A stretch of DNA of 64,000 bases, taken from NCBI GenBank assembly GCA_037130365.1, contig JBAXTE010000003.1, forward strand, positions 62,001-126,000, read 5' to 3'. This document shows, piece after piece, positions 27,155 through 35,180 of this stretch. Within the stretch, counting starts at the first letter, position 1. Every line of letters starts with the position of its first letter. This DNA is from JBAXTE01 sp037130365 (GTDB lineage: Bacteria; Bacteroidota; Bacteroidia; Bacteroidales; WCHB1-69). The notes under the pieces were generated by a model that had not been told where the DNA came from, searched no databases, and saw nothing but the letters and a program-made list of their open reading frames with translations. The position numbers and the translations under genes were made by a program.

Positions 27155-27868
27155 TTATTGAAGATTAAAAAAAACTATAACTTTTTTGGGCACCTTAATT
27201 CTCCACATTAATAATAGAAATATTGACTTTATTCCATCTTTAATGCTCATGCCCGTTTTTTTGTCAAAATAGATGGTTTTTACTCTGACTTCTGCATATT
27301 TGAGGTTGTTTTTATAAACGTTATAAATATATTCAAGGATAAACCCATACCTTTCTGATTCCCATCTAATTTTCGGATACGATTCAGCTGTAAATGCATG
27401 AAATCCAGTTAAAGCATCTTTAATTTTTATTCTAAATAAGACTAAAGCAAGAAAAGAAAGAAAACTATTTCCAATTTTTTTAATTACGGGCATAGACTTA
27501 TCTTTAATTCTGTACCCAAAAACAATATCTGGTTTGTCCATGATTAGTTTGTTAACCAAATCAGGAATATCACCTGCGCAATGTTGCCCATCCGCATCAA
27601 TTGTAACAATAATATTAGCATTGTTTTTAATTGCAAGGTCGCAACCAATGCGGGTTGCATAACCAGCCCCTCTGTTTTTTGGTAAATCAACAACGATTGC
27701 TCCAGCATTTTTTGAAATTATTGAAGTATGATCAACCGAACAATCATTAACAACAATGACTTCATCCACATAAATTTTGGTATTTTCAACAACCTCAGCA
27801 ATTCTACTCTCTTCATTATATGCAGGAATAATTGCAATAACTTTATATTGTGATTTATCGATAATCAA
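27155..27868 (-). CDS. Glycosyltransferase family 2, polyprenyl-phosphate sugar synthase-like
   Basis: This 237-residue GT-A protein contains IIPAYNEESRIAEV, VNDCSVDHT, the segment LPKNRGAGYATRIG and TIDADGQH with the metal-binding DxD. This pattern is typical of dolichyl- or undecaprenyl-phosphate mannose/glucose synthases, which would supply lipid-linked donors for the GT-C-like proteins in the window. The C-terminal end is hydrophobic and basic. The start codon is TTG at 27868; no closer in-frame ATG is present. It is 11 nt upstream of the sugar amidotransferase gene. Confidence 0.82.
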   Translation of the reverse strand: MIIDKSQYKVIAIIPAYNEESRIAEVVENTKIYVDEVIVVNDCSVDHTSIISKNAGAIVVDLPKNRGAGYATRIGCDLAIKNNANIIVTIDADGQHCAGDIPDLVNKLIMDKPDIVFGYRIKDKSMPVIKKIGNSFLSFLALVLFRIKIKDALTGFHAFTAESYPKIRWESERYGFILEYIYNVYKNNLKYAEVRVKTIYFDKKTGMSIKDGIKSIFLLLMWRIKVPKKVIVFFNLQ

Positions 27869-28160
27869 TGCTGGTATTATTATTTATGAATTGTAAAAGT
27901 AAAAAAAAAATAGAAATAATTGTGTATTCTAGTAAAAAAATATCAGTAGGATATGATATACTTACTATTCTGAATTTTAGGCTTTTTCTAATTAAATTTT
28001 CAATTGCACAATGAATCTCAGAATTGTTAAAACCAATCTGGATAATATATTTCAAAAACAAAGAAATCTTGATTAAAATACAAATATTAAATACTTTTTT
28101 CGTTAGCAGAAATGTAATGTTTGATTGAACAAAAATTAAAGTTTTTAATAACTTCGTCAA
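27855..28160 (-). CDS. Possible small membrane protein, uncertain
   Basis: An open frame of about 100 residues fills the 218-nt gap between the GT2 gene and the deacetylase gene, with two hydrophobic stretches (about residues 24-45 and 75-92). It overlaps the GT2 start by 14 nt and the deacetylase end by 74 nt. It has no ATG; only a TTG at 28160 is available. Small membrane proteins do occur beside GT2 genes, but I recognise no family here. It may be non-coding. Confidence 0.28.
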   Translation of the reverse strand: MTKLLKTLIFVQSNITFLLTKKVFNICILIKISLFLKYIIQIGFNNSEIHCAIENLIRKSLKFRIVSISYPTDIFLLEYTIISIFFLLLQFINNNTSIDYR

Positions 28161-28974
28161 TTTTATCTAGATAATTATTCGTGTGGTAATAGGATAAAAA
28201 TTTGTTTTTTAACGGGGCATTGATTCTGGGTATTTCTTTATCAATTTCCCATGGATGAAAGTAAAAATTAATAGGTCGATGTTTTTCGATTTTTTTCAAT
28301 AATACTTTTAATAACCATAATGGCAAAAATCGGCCATATATGGCTCCAGTGCATGGTATTTTAAGAAAAGATAATTTGTAAATGGAAAAAGGGATTTCAA
28401 TAATTTTTGCATTCGGATTATTTTCTAAAATATTATCTGAATTAATTTTATACGGATTCAATGGAGCATTATTAACTCCATACAATGGTGTTTTCATTGG
28501 AAAAATACTTGAATCGTAAACAAATCCCTCTTCTTCAAGAATCTTGATTGCCCAAGCCGTTTCTTTATTTAACGATGCATAAGGAGCTCTGAATCCAATA
28601 ACTTTTTCACCAGTTATTCCTTCAATTATTTGATTTGTTTTAGTTATTTCATTTCTGAAGGTTTCTGGATTATGATCCCATAAAGGAGTGTGAGTATATC
28701 CATGGGATGCTATTTCATGCCCTTCGTCGTATATCCTTTTGATTAGTTTGGGGTTTTCCTCAGCAATGCAACCCAGTGTGAAAAAAGTAGCAATTACTTT
28801 ATGCTTTTTAAAAACATTTAGAATTTGTTCGGTGGAAGAACTAATGCGTTGAATGTAATTGCTTTCAGTTACAAAGTCTTTTAAGTAACAGGAGTGATGC
28901 CAATCTTCTAGATCAACAGATATCATGTTTAATCTTTCCATATTTTTGTTTTTCATCACTTTTTTATGAATCAT
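28087..28974 (-). CDS. Polysaccharide deacetylase (NodB homology domain)
   Basis: This 295-residue protein has the NodB motifs in order: SVDLEDWHH (catalytic and metal Asp), HEIASHGYTH (metal-binding His pair), GFRAPYASL and, near the end, NFYFHPWEID with the conserved His. The layout resembles the deacetylases of exosortase-type polysaccharide loci (DUF3473-like). It should remove acetyl groups from N-acetyl sugars of a polysaccharide or lipid-linked intermediate. The true start may be one of several internal ATGs (MERLN... or MISVDLEDW). It lies 13 nt downstream of the carbamoyltransferase gene. Confidence 0.86.
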   Translation of the reverse strand: MIHKKVMKNKNMERLNMISVDLEDWHHSCYLKDFVTESNYIQRISSSTEQILNVFKKHKVIATFFTLGCIAEENPKLIKRIYDEGHEIASHGYTHTPLWDHNPETFRNEITKTNQIIEGITGEKVIGFRAPYASLNKETAWAIKILEEEGFVYDSSIFPMKTPLYGVNNAPLNPYKINSDNILENNPNAKIIEIPFSIYKLSFLKIPCTGAIYGRFLPLWLLKVLLKKIEKHRPINFYFHPWEIDKEIPRINAPLKNKFLSYYHTNNYLDKIDEVIKNFNFCSIKHYISANEKSI

Positions 28975-28987
28975 TGATAATCGAATA

Positions 28988-30715
28988 TTACTTTTCCAAT
29001 AAAAAGCAACCTATTGCCAAACAATCCATTCCAGAGCCGAAAAAAGCCTTAATAGCCTGTTCTGGATTTTCAACAATGGGTTCTTCGTTGGTGTTAAAAG
29101 AAGTGTTTAGTATTGCTGAAACACCACTTAATTTGCCAAATTCATAAATTAGTTTCCAATATTTTTCATTCACTGATTTCTTAACGAATTGCGGGCGAGT
29201 TGTGTTATCAATGTGTATTGCTGATGGGATTTTTTCAATTATCTCTGGTTTCACTTTAAAAGCTATCGCCATAAATGGAGATTCGATGGATGAAAAGACA
29301 AAATTTTCTTTTTCTTCAAACAATATTGAAGCTGCAAATGGTCTCCATTTTTCTCTATTTTTGACTTTCTTATTAATAATATCTTGCATCTCTTTTTTTA
29401 AAGGATTTGCAAGAATGGATCTTGCTCCAAGAGCTCTTGAGCCTGATTCCATGCGGCCTTGAAACCAGCCAATTACTTTGTTTTCCATCAGTAAATGAGC
29501 AACATCAATTTCAAGAGTATCTGTTTTTTTGTATTTAAGTCGAAATTTAATTAGTAGGTTTTCAATATATTCATTGCTGTATTCTGTTCCCCAGTATGCA
29601 TGTTCAATTTTCTGATTAGGGATTGCTCCCATTTTATTTGCTAAAACAAGCGCTGAACCTATAGATGTTCCGGCATCACTAGGGATTGAAGGGATATAAA
29701 GATTTTTTATTTCGGACAGTTCTGCAATTGCTCCATTCATTTTACAATTTAAACCAACACCGCCAGCAATACAAAGATTGCCAATAAAATCTTTATTTTT
29801 AATTAAATTCCGAACAATTGTTAATGCTATTTCTTCAAGCTTAGCTTGGCAGGCATATGCTAAGTCTCTATGGTAATCTGAAATTTCTTCATCTTTGAGA
29901 CGTGGTTTCCCAAATAATGAAACAAGTTCTTCGCTATAAACTTTTCCTTGAGTATGCTCTCCCAAAAAACTAAACCTAGCCTTATACTTGTAATTCCCAA
30001 GTAAATCAGTATTAATGATAGAGTCGATTTTCGATTTTATCTCTAAATTTTCCTTTCCATAGGCAGCTAACCCCATAAGTTTTCCTTCATGATTATTTGG
30101 AGAGAATCCAAGGAATTCTGTAAAACTTTGATAAAACCATCCTAATGAATCAGGAACTTTTATGCTTTTATAAAGCTTTATTTCTTTCTGGCTGGCTTTA
30201 TAAATGCTGGTACAATTGTCTTCTCCACTTCCATCGATTATGAGAATATAAGAATCAGAGTATCCAGATAAGTAATAAGCTGATGCAGCATGTGATAGAT
30301 GATGAGAAATAAATTTTATCGGTGGAATATTTCCTTCAATACCCGCATCTTTAAACATTTCAAAAATTTTACTCTTTACATTCTGGGGATGATATTTAAT
30401 CAATTCATTAACAAAACTGATAAGATTAGAAGACTTTTGAAACTTAGGGGAGCGAGTGAAATACTTTAAAATTAAAAAAAACGGCATGTAAAACTTATAT
30501 TTATTGCTATCCCATCCAAATGAAACATAGTCGATGTCTTTTAATGACAAACCTGCATAGTCTAAACAAAATTTAACCGCTTTAGCAGGCATTACGCCAA
30601 AACTGCCTTTATATCTTGTAAATCTTTCTTCTTCGGCAAAAGCTATTAACTTCCCATCAATAACCAAACATGCAGAAGGCAGAACACCCAATCCATTTAT
30701 CCCTAAAATATTCAT
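28988..30715 (-). CDS. Carbamoyltransferase (NodU/TobZ family)
   Basis: This 575-residue protein has the ASKHA-fold N-terminal half (MNILGINGLGVLPSAC, FAEEERFTRYKGSFG, HHLSHAASAYYLSGY, IDGSGEDN) and the carbamoyltransferase C-terminal domain (GRMESGSRALGARSIL, EKWRPFAASIL, LNTSFNTNEEPIVE). The family transfers a carbamoyl group from carbamoyl phosphate, through carbamoyl-AMP, to hydroxyls of sugars or antibiotics. In a glycan locus, an O-carbamoylated sugar is the expected product. It is the first gene of the minus-strand block 30715-25152. Confidence 0.9.
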   Translation of the reverse strand: MNILGINGLGVLPSACLVIDGKLIAFAEEERFTRYKGSFGVMPAKAVKFCLDYAGLSLKDIDYVSFGWDSNKYKFYMPFFLILKYFTRSPKFQKSSNLISFVNELIKYHPQNVKSKIFEMFKDAGIEGNIPPIKFISHHLSHAASAYYLSGYSDSYILIIDGSGEDNCTSIYKASQKEIKLYKSIKVPDSLGWFYQSFTEFLGFSPNNHEGKLMGLAAYGKENLEIKSKIDSIINTDLLGNYKYKARFSFLGEHTQGKVYSEELVSLFGKPRLKDEEISDYHRDLAYACQAKLEEIALTIVRNLIKNKDFIGNLCIAGGVGLNCKMNGAIAELSEIKNLYIPSIPSDAGTSIGSALVLANKMGAIPNQKIEHAYWGTEYSNEYIENLLIKFRLKYKKTDTLEIDVAHLLMENKVIGWFQGRMESGSRALGARSILANPLKKEMQDIINKKVKNREKWRPFAASILFEEKENFVFSSIESPFMAIAFKVKPEIIEKIPSAIHIDNTTRPQFVKKSVNEKYWKLIYEFGKLSGVSAILNTSFNTNEEPIVENPEQAIKAFFGSGMDCLAIGCFLLEK

Positions 30716-30795
30716 ATTACAAAAACATTATTCATTTAATTCAATAATTATTGCGAAAAATTTATGCATTTTTCAAATTGACAGAAAAAATCAAA

Positions 30796-30803
30796 CAAAT
30801 GTA
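30796..30803 (-). promoter_or_regulatory. Putative -7 promoter element for carbamoyltransferase operon
   Basis: The minus strand reads TACATTTG, which fits TAnnTTTG, 80 nt upstream of the ATG at 30715. No TTG is found at the expected -33 spacing. Confidence 0.35.
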
Positions 30804-31034
30804 ACCATTTTCCAGAATCTGTGTTCTATTATAATCAAGTGCTCGAATAATTCATGTAATCTTATTTTGTATTTATTGTCTGAAATAATTTAGCTCGACA
30901 CTCCTTCTAACCTTAATATTTTTTTGAAAACCGAAATAAATATCAAGAAAATTCGCGCCAAATCCTTTATCGTTAAAAGGCACTTACTTGATTAAGGCAC
31001 ACAAATTTCGCATCAAAAGTATAGTATTTAATTC

Positions 31035-31064
31035 TTGAAATTAAGTGTATAAAATGTATCTTTG
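31035..31064 (+). promoter_or_regulatory. Bacteroidota-type promoter of the radical SAM gene at 31090
   Basis: TTG (31035-31037), exactly 19 nt, then TATCTTTG (31057-31064), a full match to the TTG-N19-TAnnTTTG pattern. Transcription should begin near 31071. That excludes the GTG at 31045 and ATG at 31054 as translation starts for this transcript. Confidence 0.72.
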
Positions 31065-31089
31065 TCACAAATTGATAAATCTGAAACAT

Positions 31090-32619
31090 TTGAAAAATAA
31101 AATCTTGTTATTTTATCCACTAGTTAATCAAAACAGACAAATACCAAATTTGCCTTTTTCGATTTTGAATATTGAAAGGGTTCTAAGAGATTTGCCTGTT
31201 GAAGTTATATTGGTGGACGAGAGAGTTGAAAGGAATGTTAAGGATATCATTAATAGTTATAAGGATGAGTGGCTTGTTGTAGGAATCAGCGCAATGATTG
31301 GCTATCAAATGATATCAGGGAAAGAGCTATCGGAATACGTAAAGCAAAATACAAAAGCAAAAGTTGTTTGGGGTGGATGGTTTTCAAATGTGCTTCCAGA
31401 AATTGCTTTAAAGGAGGATTTTATTGATATTGTAGTCTTTGGTCAGGGAGAGTTGCCCTTTCGAGAGCTAATAATATCGTTATTAAAAGATGAAGCGTTA
31501 TCAGACATTAAGGGAATTGGATTCAAACAGTCGGGGCAAATAATAATTAATTCAAAAGCAGAAGTTCACAATGAAGAAGAATTCCCGGCTATTAATTATG
31601 ATAAAGTTGACATCAAAAAAATAATTGAGGTAAATGGGTCTAATGCTGACTCTAAAAGAAGTTTGAATTATATAGCCACTTTTGGATGCCCTTATAATTG
31701 TACGTTTTGTTGTTTAACCACTGTATGGGGTCAAAAAACTTTTTCAAAAAACATTGATATTATAATCGATGATATTAAGTTGTTTATATTCAAGTATAAT
31801 GTTACAAAAATCTCTTTTGATGATGACCACTTTTTTGGGAATAAAACTTTTGTGCTTAATTTAATTCAGCGAATTTTAGACGAAGGAATTGAGTTTGAGT
31901 GGGAAGCCAATGCTCATATATCATATTTCTTAAAAAGCTATACTTTAGAGCAAATATCTATGTTTAAAAAAGCAGGCTGTGTTTCTATCCGATTTGGAGC
32001 TGAGTCGGGGGATCAAGATGTGTTGAACAAGATTAATAAAAAAACCACGATCAATGATATCTTAGAAGTAGTGAAGATTATGAAAATTGCGGACATTAAA
32101 TGTGTTTACTATATAATGGTTGCATTTCCATGGAATCCTAGTAAGGATTTTAATTCTACACTAAATATGTTGGGCCAATCCAAATTAATAAATCCAGATT
32201 TAGAAATTGGGGTGAATTTTTTTATTCCATTTCCAGGAACACCAATTTATGAAGAGAGCAAGAAATATGGGTTCAATGGGTTTAAATCCTTTGATGACAC
32301 ATTGAGTGTTTTCTTTGAACTTTTTGTTGGTCCATGGTGGCTTAAGAATTACAGAAAAGAACTTTATGATTTTATATGGGTTTATTTTAAATATGCAAAT
32401 CCGAATTTTTACAAAACAGCTGAGAATAGGACAACGATGGCAATTATTAACAAAATTATGTATCCATTTTGTTACTTTCGATTAAAATATAATATTAGAA
32501 GTTTTCGCTTTGAGCCCAAGATCTATTTTATAATTAAAAGATTGGTTAACCTTTTTAATGGCTCCAAGTATGATGATGAAAAAGAGCAAATGGTACGATG
32601 CCGCTCTTGGAAAAGGTGA
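31090..32619 (+). CDS. B12-binding-type radical SAM protein
   Basis: This protein is about 510 residues long. The N-terminal domain (KNKILLFYPLV, VVGISAMIGYQM, KVVWGGWFSN, VVFGQGE) is a cobalamin-binding-like Rossmann domain. The core has FGCPYNCTFCC (C200, C204, C207), then ISFDDDHFFG, IRFGAESGDQ and FIPFPGTPIYE. I infer a TTG start at 31090, giving MKNKILLFYPLV. The ATG at 31054 lies upstream of the predicted transcription start; the frame also opens with GTG at 31045. It converges on the Wzt gene. The substrate is unknown; methylation of a glycan carbon or lipid is one option. Confidence 0.82.
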   Translation: MKNKILLFYPLVNQNRQIPNLPFSILNIERVLRDLPVEVILVDERVERNVKDIINSYKDEWLVVGISAMIGYQMISGKELSEYVKQNTKAKVVWGGWFSNVLPEIALKEDFIDIVVFGQGELPFRELIISLLKDEALSDIKGIGFKQSGQIIINSKAEVHNEEEFPAINYDKVDIKKIIEVNGSNADSKRSLNYIATFGCPYNCTFCCLTTVWGQKTFSKNIDIIIDDIKLFIFKYNVTKISFDDDHFFGNKTFVLNLIQRILDEGIEFEWEANAHISYFLKSYTLEQISMFKKAGCVSIRFGAESGDQDVLNKINKKTTINDILEVVKIMKIADIKCVYYIMVAFPWNPSKDFNSTLNMLGQSKLINPDLEIGVNFFIPFPGTPIYEESKKYGFNGFKSFDDTLSVFFELFVGPWWLKNYRKELYDFIWVYFKYANPNFYKTAENRTTMAIINKIMYPFCYFRLKYNIRSFRFEPKIYFIIKRLVNLFNGSKYDDEKEQMVRCRSWKR

Positions 32620-32681
32620 AATTAATTTGAATTTTATTATCGAAAGGCAGGTAACTTATGAAATTTATAGCAAATAGTTTT

Positions 32682-33947
32682 TCACTTCACCTTCCATCTA
32701 ATCTCAGGTTTAAGTATTGCTTCAGACTCTTTTGCAAAATTCTCCCAATATTCTGTTTTTCCTTTAACTATTTTAAAAAAGAGGTTTGTAGCAGAAATAA
32801 CTTCAATTTTACCTTCAGCGTTTAAAACGTTAAAGAAAATATCTAAAACATAATCTTTATTATTGAGCATATTTGCTGGAATAAATGCTTTTACAGTATA
32901 TTTTTTCTCAACAGAAAGCAACTTTATTTCCTCCAAACTTGCAGATTTGTTTGCTAAATGGCGAGATATCAACATCTCGTGAATATAGAAAACAGAAATT
33001 CCGGGAATTACAGTGATTGAATCCGACTGAATTTCATAACTCATGGTAATCTCAATTTCATCATCCACCGTAATTTCATTCACTGAATCTTTACCTACTG
33101 CTTTAATTTCGGCACTTAAAAGATGTATGTGCTGATTTTTAAATAATATTTTAGAGTCAACACAATTGATTTCAACATCACTTTTTAAAGTATTATCGTT
33201 ACAATTTCTGTTATGAAGTGTACTTAGATATGAGTTTTTAACATAAGACCCAATTACTTCATTTGTCTCGCCATCGGCAATAATTTCACCCTTACAAATC
33301 AGGATTGTCCTTTCACAAAGTTTTACAATTTCGTTCAAGCTATGACTAACCAAAACAATGGTCTTTTTTTGCAAAATTAAATCTTTGATTTTACTGATGC
33401 ATTTTCGCTGAAATCCAAAATCACCCACAGAGAGTATTTCGTCAAACAATAATATATCGGCATTAAGATGTGCAACCACAGAAAATGCTAATCGGAGATA
33501 CATTCCGCTAGAATAGTGTTTAACAGGGGTGTCGATATATGGTTCGATTTCTGAAAATTCAACAATTTTATCAAAAACGCTTGTTATTTGCTTTTTTCGG
33601 AGACCGAGTAAGGCGCCACTTAGAAAAATATTTTCACGCCCGCTAAGTTCTGGATGAAAGCCCATTCCAATTTCTAGTACCGAAGCAATTTTACCATTGA
33701 TTATTGCAGTACCTCCACTAGGGTCGGTAATTTGACTCAAAATTTTCAACAAAGTGCTTTTTCCAGATCCATTTTCACCAATAATTCCAATTGATTCTCC
33801 TTTTAGAATTTTGATATTGACGTCCTTTAACGCAAAAAAGAATGGAGCATTATTGTTGAGGCTATTCTTCGAATTTTTACTAAGAGCGTACTTCTTACTT
33901 AAGTCGCTGATGATAATTGCGTATTTATCCATTTCGTTATATGACAT
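32682..33947 (-). CDS. wzt: ABC transporter ATPase of O-antigen export (Wzt-like)
   Basis: This 421-residue protein has an ABC ATPase domain (about residues 8-240) with Walker A GENGSGKST, signature YSSGMYLRLAFS and Walker B ILLFDEIL. A C-terminal beta-rich domain of about 170 residues follows, typical of Wzt proteins that recognise a modified end of the polysaccharide. With Wzm it exports undecaprenyl-linked polysaccharide across the inner membrane. Its start overlaps the end of the permease gene by 11 nt. The C-terminal domain implies that chain-end modification may be needed for export. Confidence 0.92.
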   Translation of the reverse strand: MSYNEMDKYAIIISDLSKKYALSKNSKNSLNNNAPFFFALKDVNIKILKGESIGIIGENGSGKSTLLKILSQITDPSGGTAIINGKIASVLEIGMGFHPELSGRENIFLSGALLGLRKKQITSVFDKIVEFSEIEPYIDTPVKHYSSGMYLRLAFSVVAHLNADILLFDEILSVGDFGFQRKCISKIKDLILQKKTIVLVSHSLNEIVKLCERTILICKGEIIADGETNEVIGSYVKNSYLSTLHNRNCNDNTLKSDVEINCVDSKILFKNQHIHLLSAEIKAVGKDSVNEITVDDEIEITMSYEIQSDSITVIPGISVFYIHEMLISRHLANKSASLEEIKLLSVEKKYTVKAFIPANMLNNKDYVLDIFFNVLNAEGKIEVISATNLFFKIVKGKTEYWENFAKESEAILKPEIRWKVK

Positions 33948-34743
33948 CAGAAATCACCCCTTCGATTTTTTTAAAGTAGATTAATCCCGGTACGAATATA
34001 AAAACAGAAATAAGTTGTCCTAAAAAGTGCATCCACGAAAAGTCAATTCCAAAGACACACCATCTAAAAAACATAATAGCACCCGACATTGGATTAAAAT
34101 ATTGAATAAACTGATATTGCTCTGGCAAAGCATTAAATGAAAAGAATACTGGAGTAACAAAAATTCCAAACCCAATTATAAATGGAATTATATGAACTGC
34201 ATCTCTGTTTTTAATGGTTAATGAACTCAGCCATATTGAAATTGCTAAGCCGTTAATCATCGTAAAAAGAATACTTATTGGTAATAGTAGGATTGTAAAA
34301 CGAACGGTCACATTATAATAAAATAAAATAATGACATAAATGATTAGCCAGATAAAAAGATCAACCAGTCCAACAATACTTTTGGAGAATAACAGAATGA
34401 TTTTCGGGAAAAAAACTTTTTGAATTAATACTTGGGATTGAATTAGAGAAACACTAGCAAAACTGACAATATGCGAAAAATAATACCAGAGCATTAATCC
34501 TGGGAAAACATACACGATGTAAGGCATAATTGGCACATCGACCTTTAATACGTAACCAAAGAATAATTGAAACAAGATTGCTGAAATTATTGCTTTTAAA
34601 AAGGCCAATATAAGTCCATATCTTGTTTGTGAATATTGCGTTTTAATATCTCTTGATGCCAAAATCCAAATCAAATATTTAAAATCAAATATTTGTTTGA
34701 GGTATGCCATGTTCGACTTTTTAACTCCTATTATAATTTGCAT
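33937..34743 (-). CDS. wzm: ABC transporter permease of O-antigen export (Wzm-like)
   Basis: This 268-residue ABC-2-type permease has about six membrane segments. The N-terminal amphipathic part (LIWILASRDIKTQYSQTRYG) is characteristic of polysaccharide exporters, and FVTPVFFSFNALPEQYQFIQ-like residues are in the conserved late region. Together with the downstream Wzt ATPase it forms the exporter for the polymer made by this island. It is transcribed leftward from the repeat-rich gap at 34744-35180. Confidence 0.9.
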   Translation of the reverse strand: MQIIIGVKKSNMAYLKQIFDFKYLIWILASRDIKTQYSQTRYGLILAFLKAIISAILFQLFFGYVLKVDVPIMPYIVYVFPGLMLWYYFSHIVSFASVSLIQSQVLIQKVFFPKIILLFSKSIVGLVDLFIWLIIYVIILFYYNVTVRFTILLLPISILFTMINGLAISIWLSSLTIKNRDAVHIIPFIIGFGIFVTPVFFSFNALPEQYQFIQYFNPMSGAIMFFRWCVFGIDFSWMHFLGQLISVFIFVPGLIYFKKIEGVISDVI

Positions 34744-34844
34744 AAAACAAAATTATGATATAAATTTGATTCTAGCACATTTAAAGAAACAAAAATAATA
34801 GAATAAATCTTACTGATGCATTATTTAGTGTTTGCCAGAACAGA

Positions 34845-34860
34845 TCCGCCAGCTGGCGGA
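34845..34860. repeat. 16-bp perfect palindrome
   Basis: TCCGCCAGCTGGCGGA is a perfect palindrome, nearly the same as the core at 24901-24918 (TCCGCCAGTTGGCGGA). Sharing a core between two intergenic sites 10 kb apart indicates a dispersed repeat family. Confidence 0.7.
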
Positions 34861-34940
34861 GAGCTCAGCGAAGCTAAAACACCATCTGCTTCCCCGCCTG
34901 CCGATGCAACCAACTTATTGCGGCGGGTAGGGTTATTTTT

Positions 34941-35003
34941 GCATTGAAAACAGTCGTTTACCAATGTAATTCCGATAGCTATCGGAACCTTGGTTTTCAA
35001 TGC
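34941..35003. repeat. Nested inverted repeat with GCATTGAAAAC arms
   Basis: GCATTGAAAAC (34941-34951) is the exact reverse complement of GTTTTCAATGC (34993-35003). Inside are ACCAA/TTGGT and the perfect palindrome TCCGATAGCTATCGGA (34971-34986). The arms share ATTGAAAA with the repeats at 24871 and 24948. Confidence 0.7.
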
Positions 35004-35128
35004 TGAAAAAGGCCTAACATCTGACATTTTCTAACAAATACTGGGAAATAGTGAGTTTTCTTATCAATCACTTGTTTTCTTACTGACACTAAATACTATT
35101 TATCCTCCATTCTTTAAAATAAAAATAG

Positions 35129-35136
35129 TATTTTTG
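35129..35136 (+). promoter_or_regulatory. Putative -7 promoter element of the radical SAM operon
   Basis: TATTTTTG fits TAnnTTTG and lies 44 nt upstream of the ATG at 35181. No TTG at -33 was found. It may drive the seven-gene operon through 44547. Confidence 0.4.
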
Positions 35137-35180
35137 AAAATTACAATTCTTAGTTGTGTTATGCAATTTAATTTATTTAA

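Larger units (their letters stand above)
30716..31089. other. Divergent intergenic region
   Basis: This AT-rich gap lies between the carbamoyltransferase gene (leftward) and the radical SAM gene (rightward). It holds a strong rightward promoter near its right end and a partial leftward -7 element. No coding frame, RNA gene or large repeat is seen in the remaining part. Confidence 0.6.
34744..35180. other. Divergent intergenic region with palindromes
   Basis: This 437-nt region separates wzm (leftward) from the radical SAM operon (rightward). It contains two 16-bp perfect palindromes, a CCGCC/GGCGG stretch and a nested inverted repeat (listed separately), plus a possible promoter near 35129. 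The small leftward open frame inside it overlaps these repeats and is unlikely to be a gene. Confidence 0.6.

Noticed and set aside
34821..35027. Leftward open frame of 68 residues between wzm and the radical SAM operon
   Set aside because: It runs through several palindromes and inverted repeats, has no recognisable domain and is Gly/Ala-rich only where the GC palindromes fall, so it is most likely non-coding.
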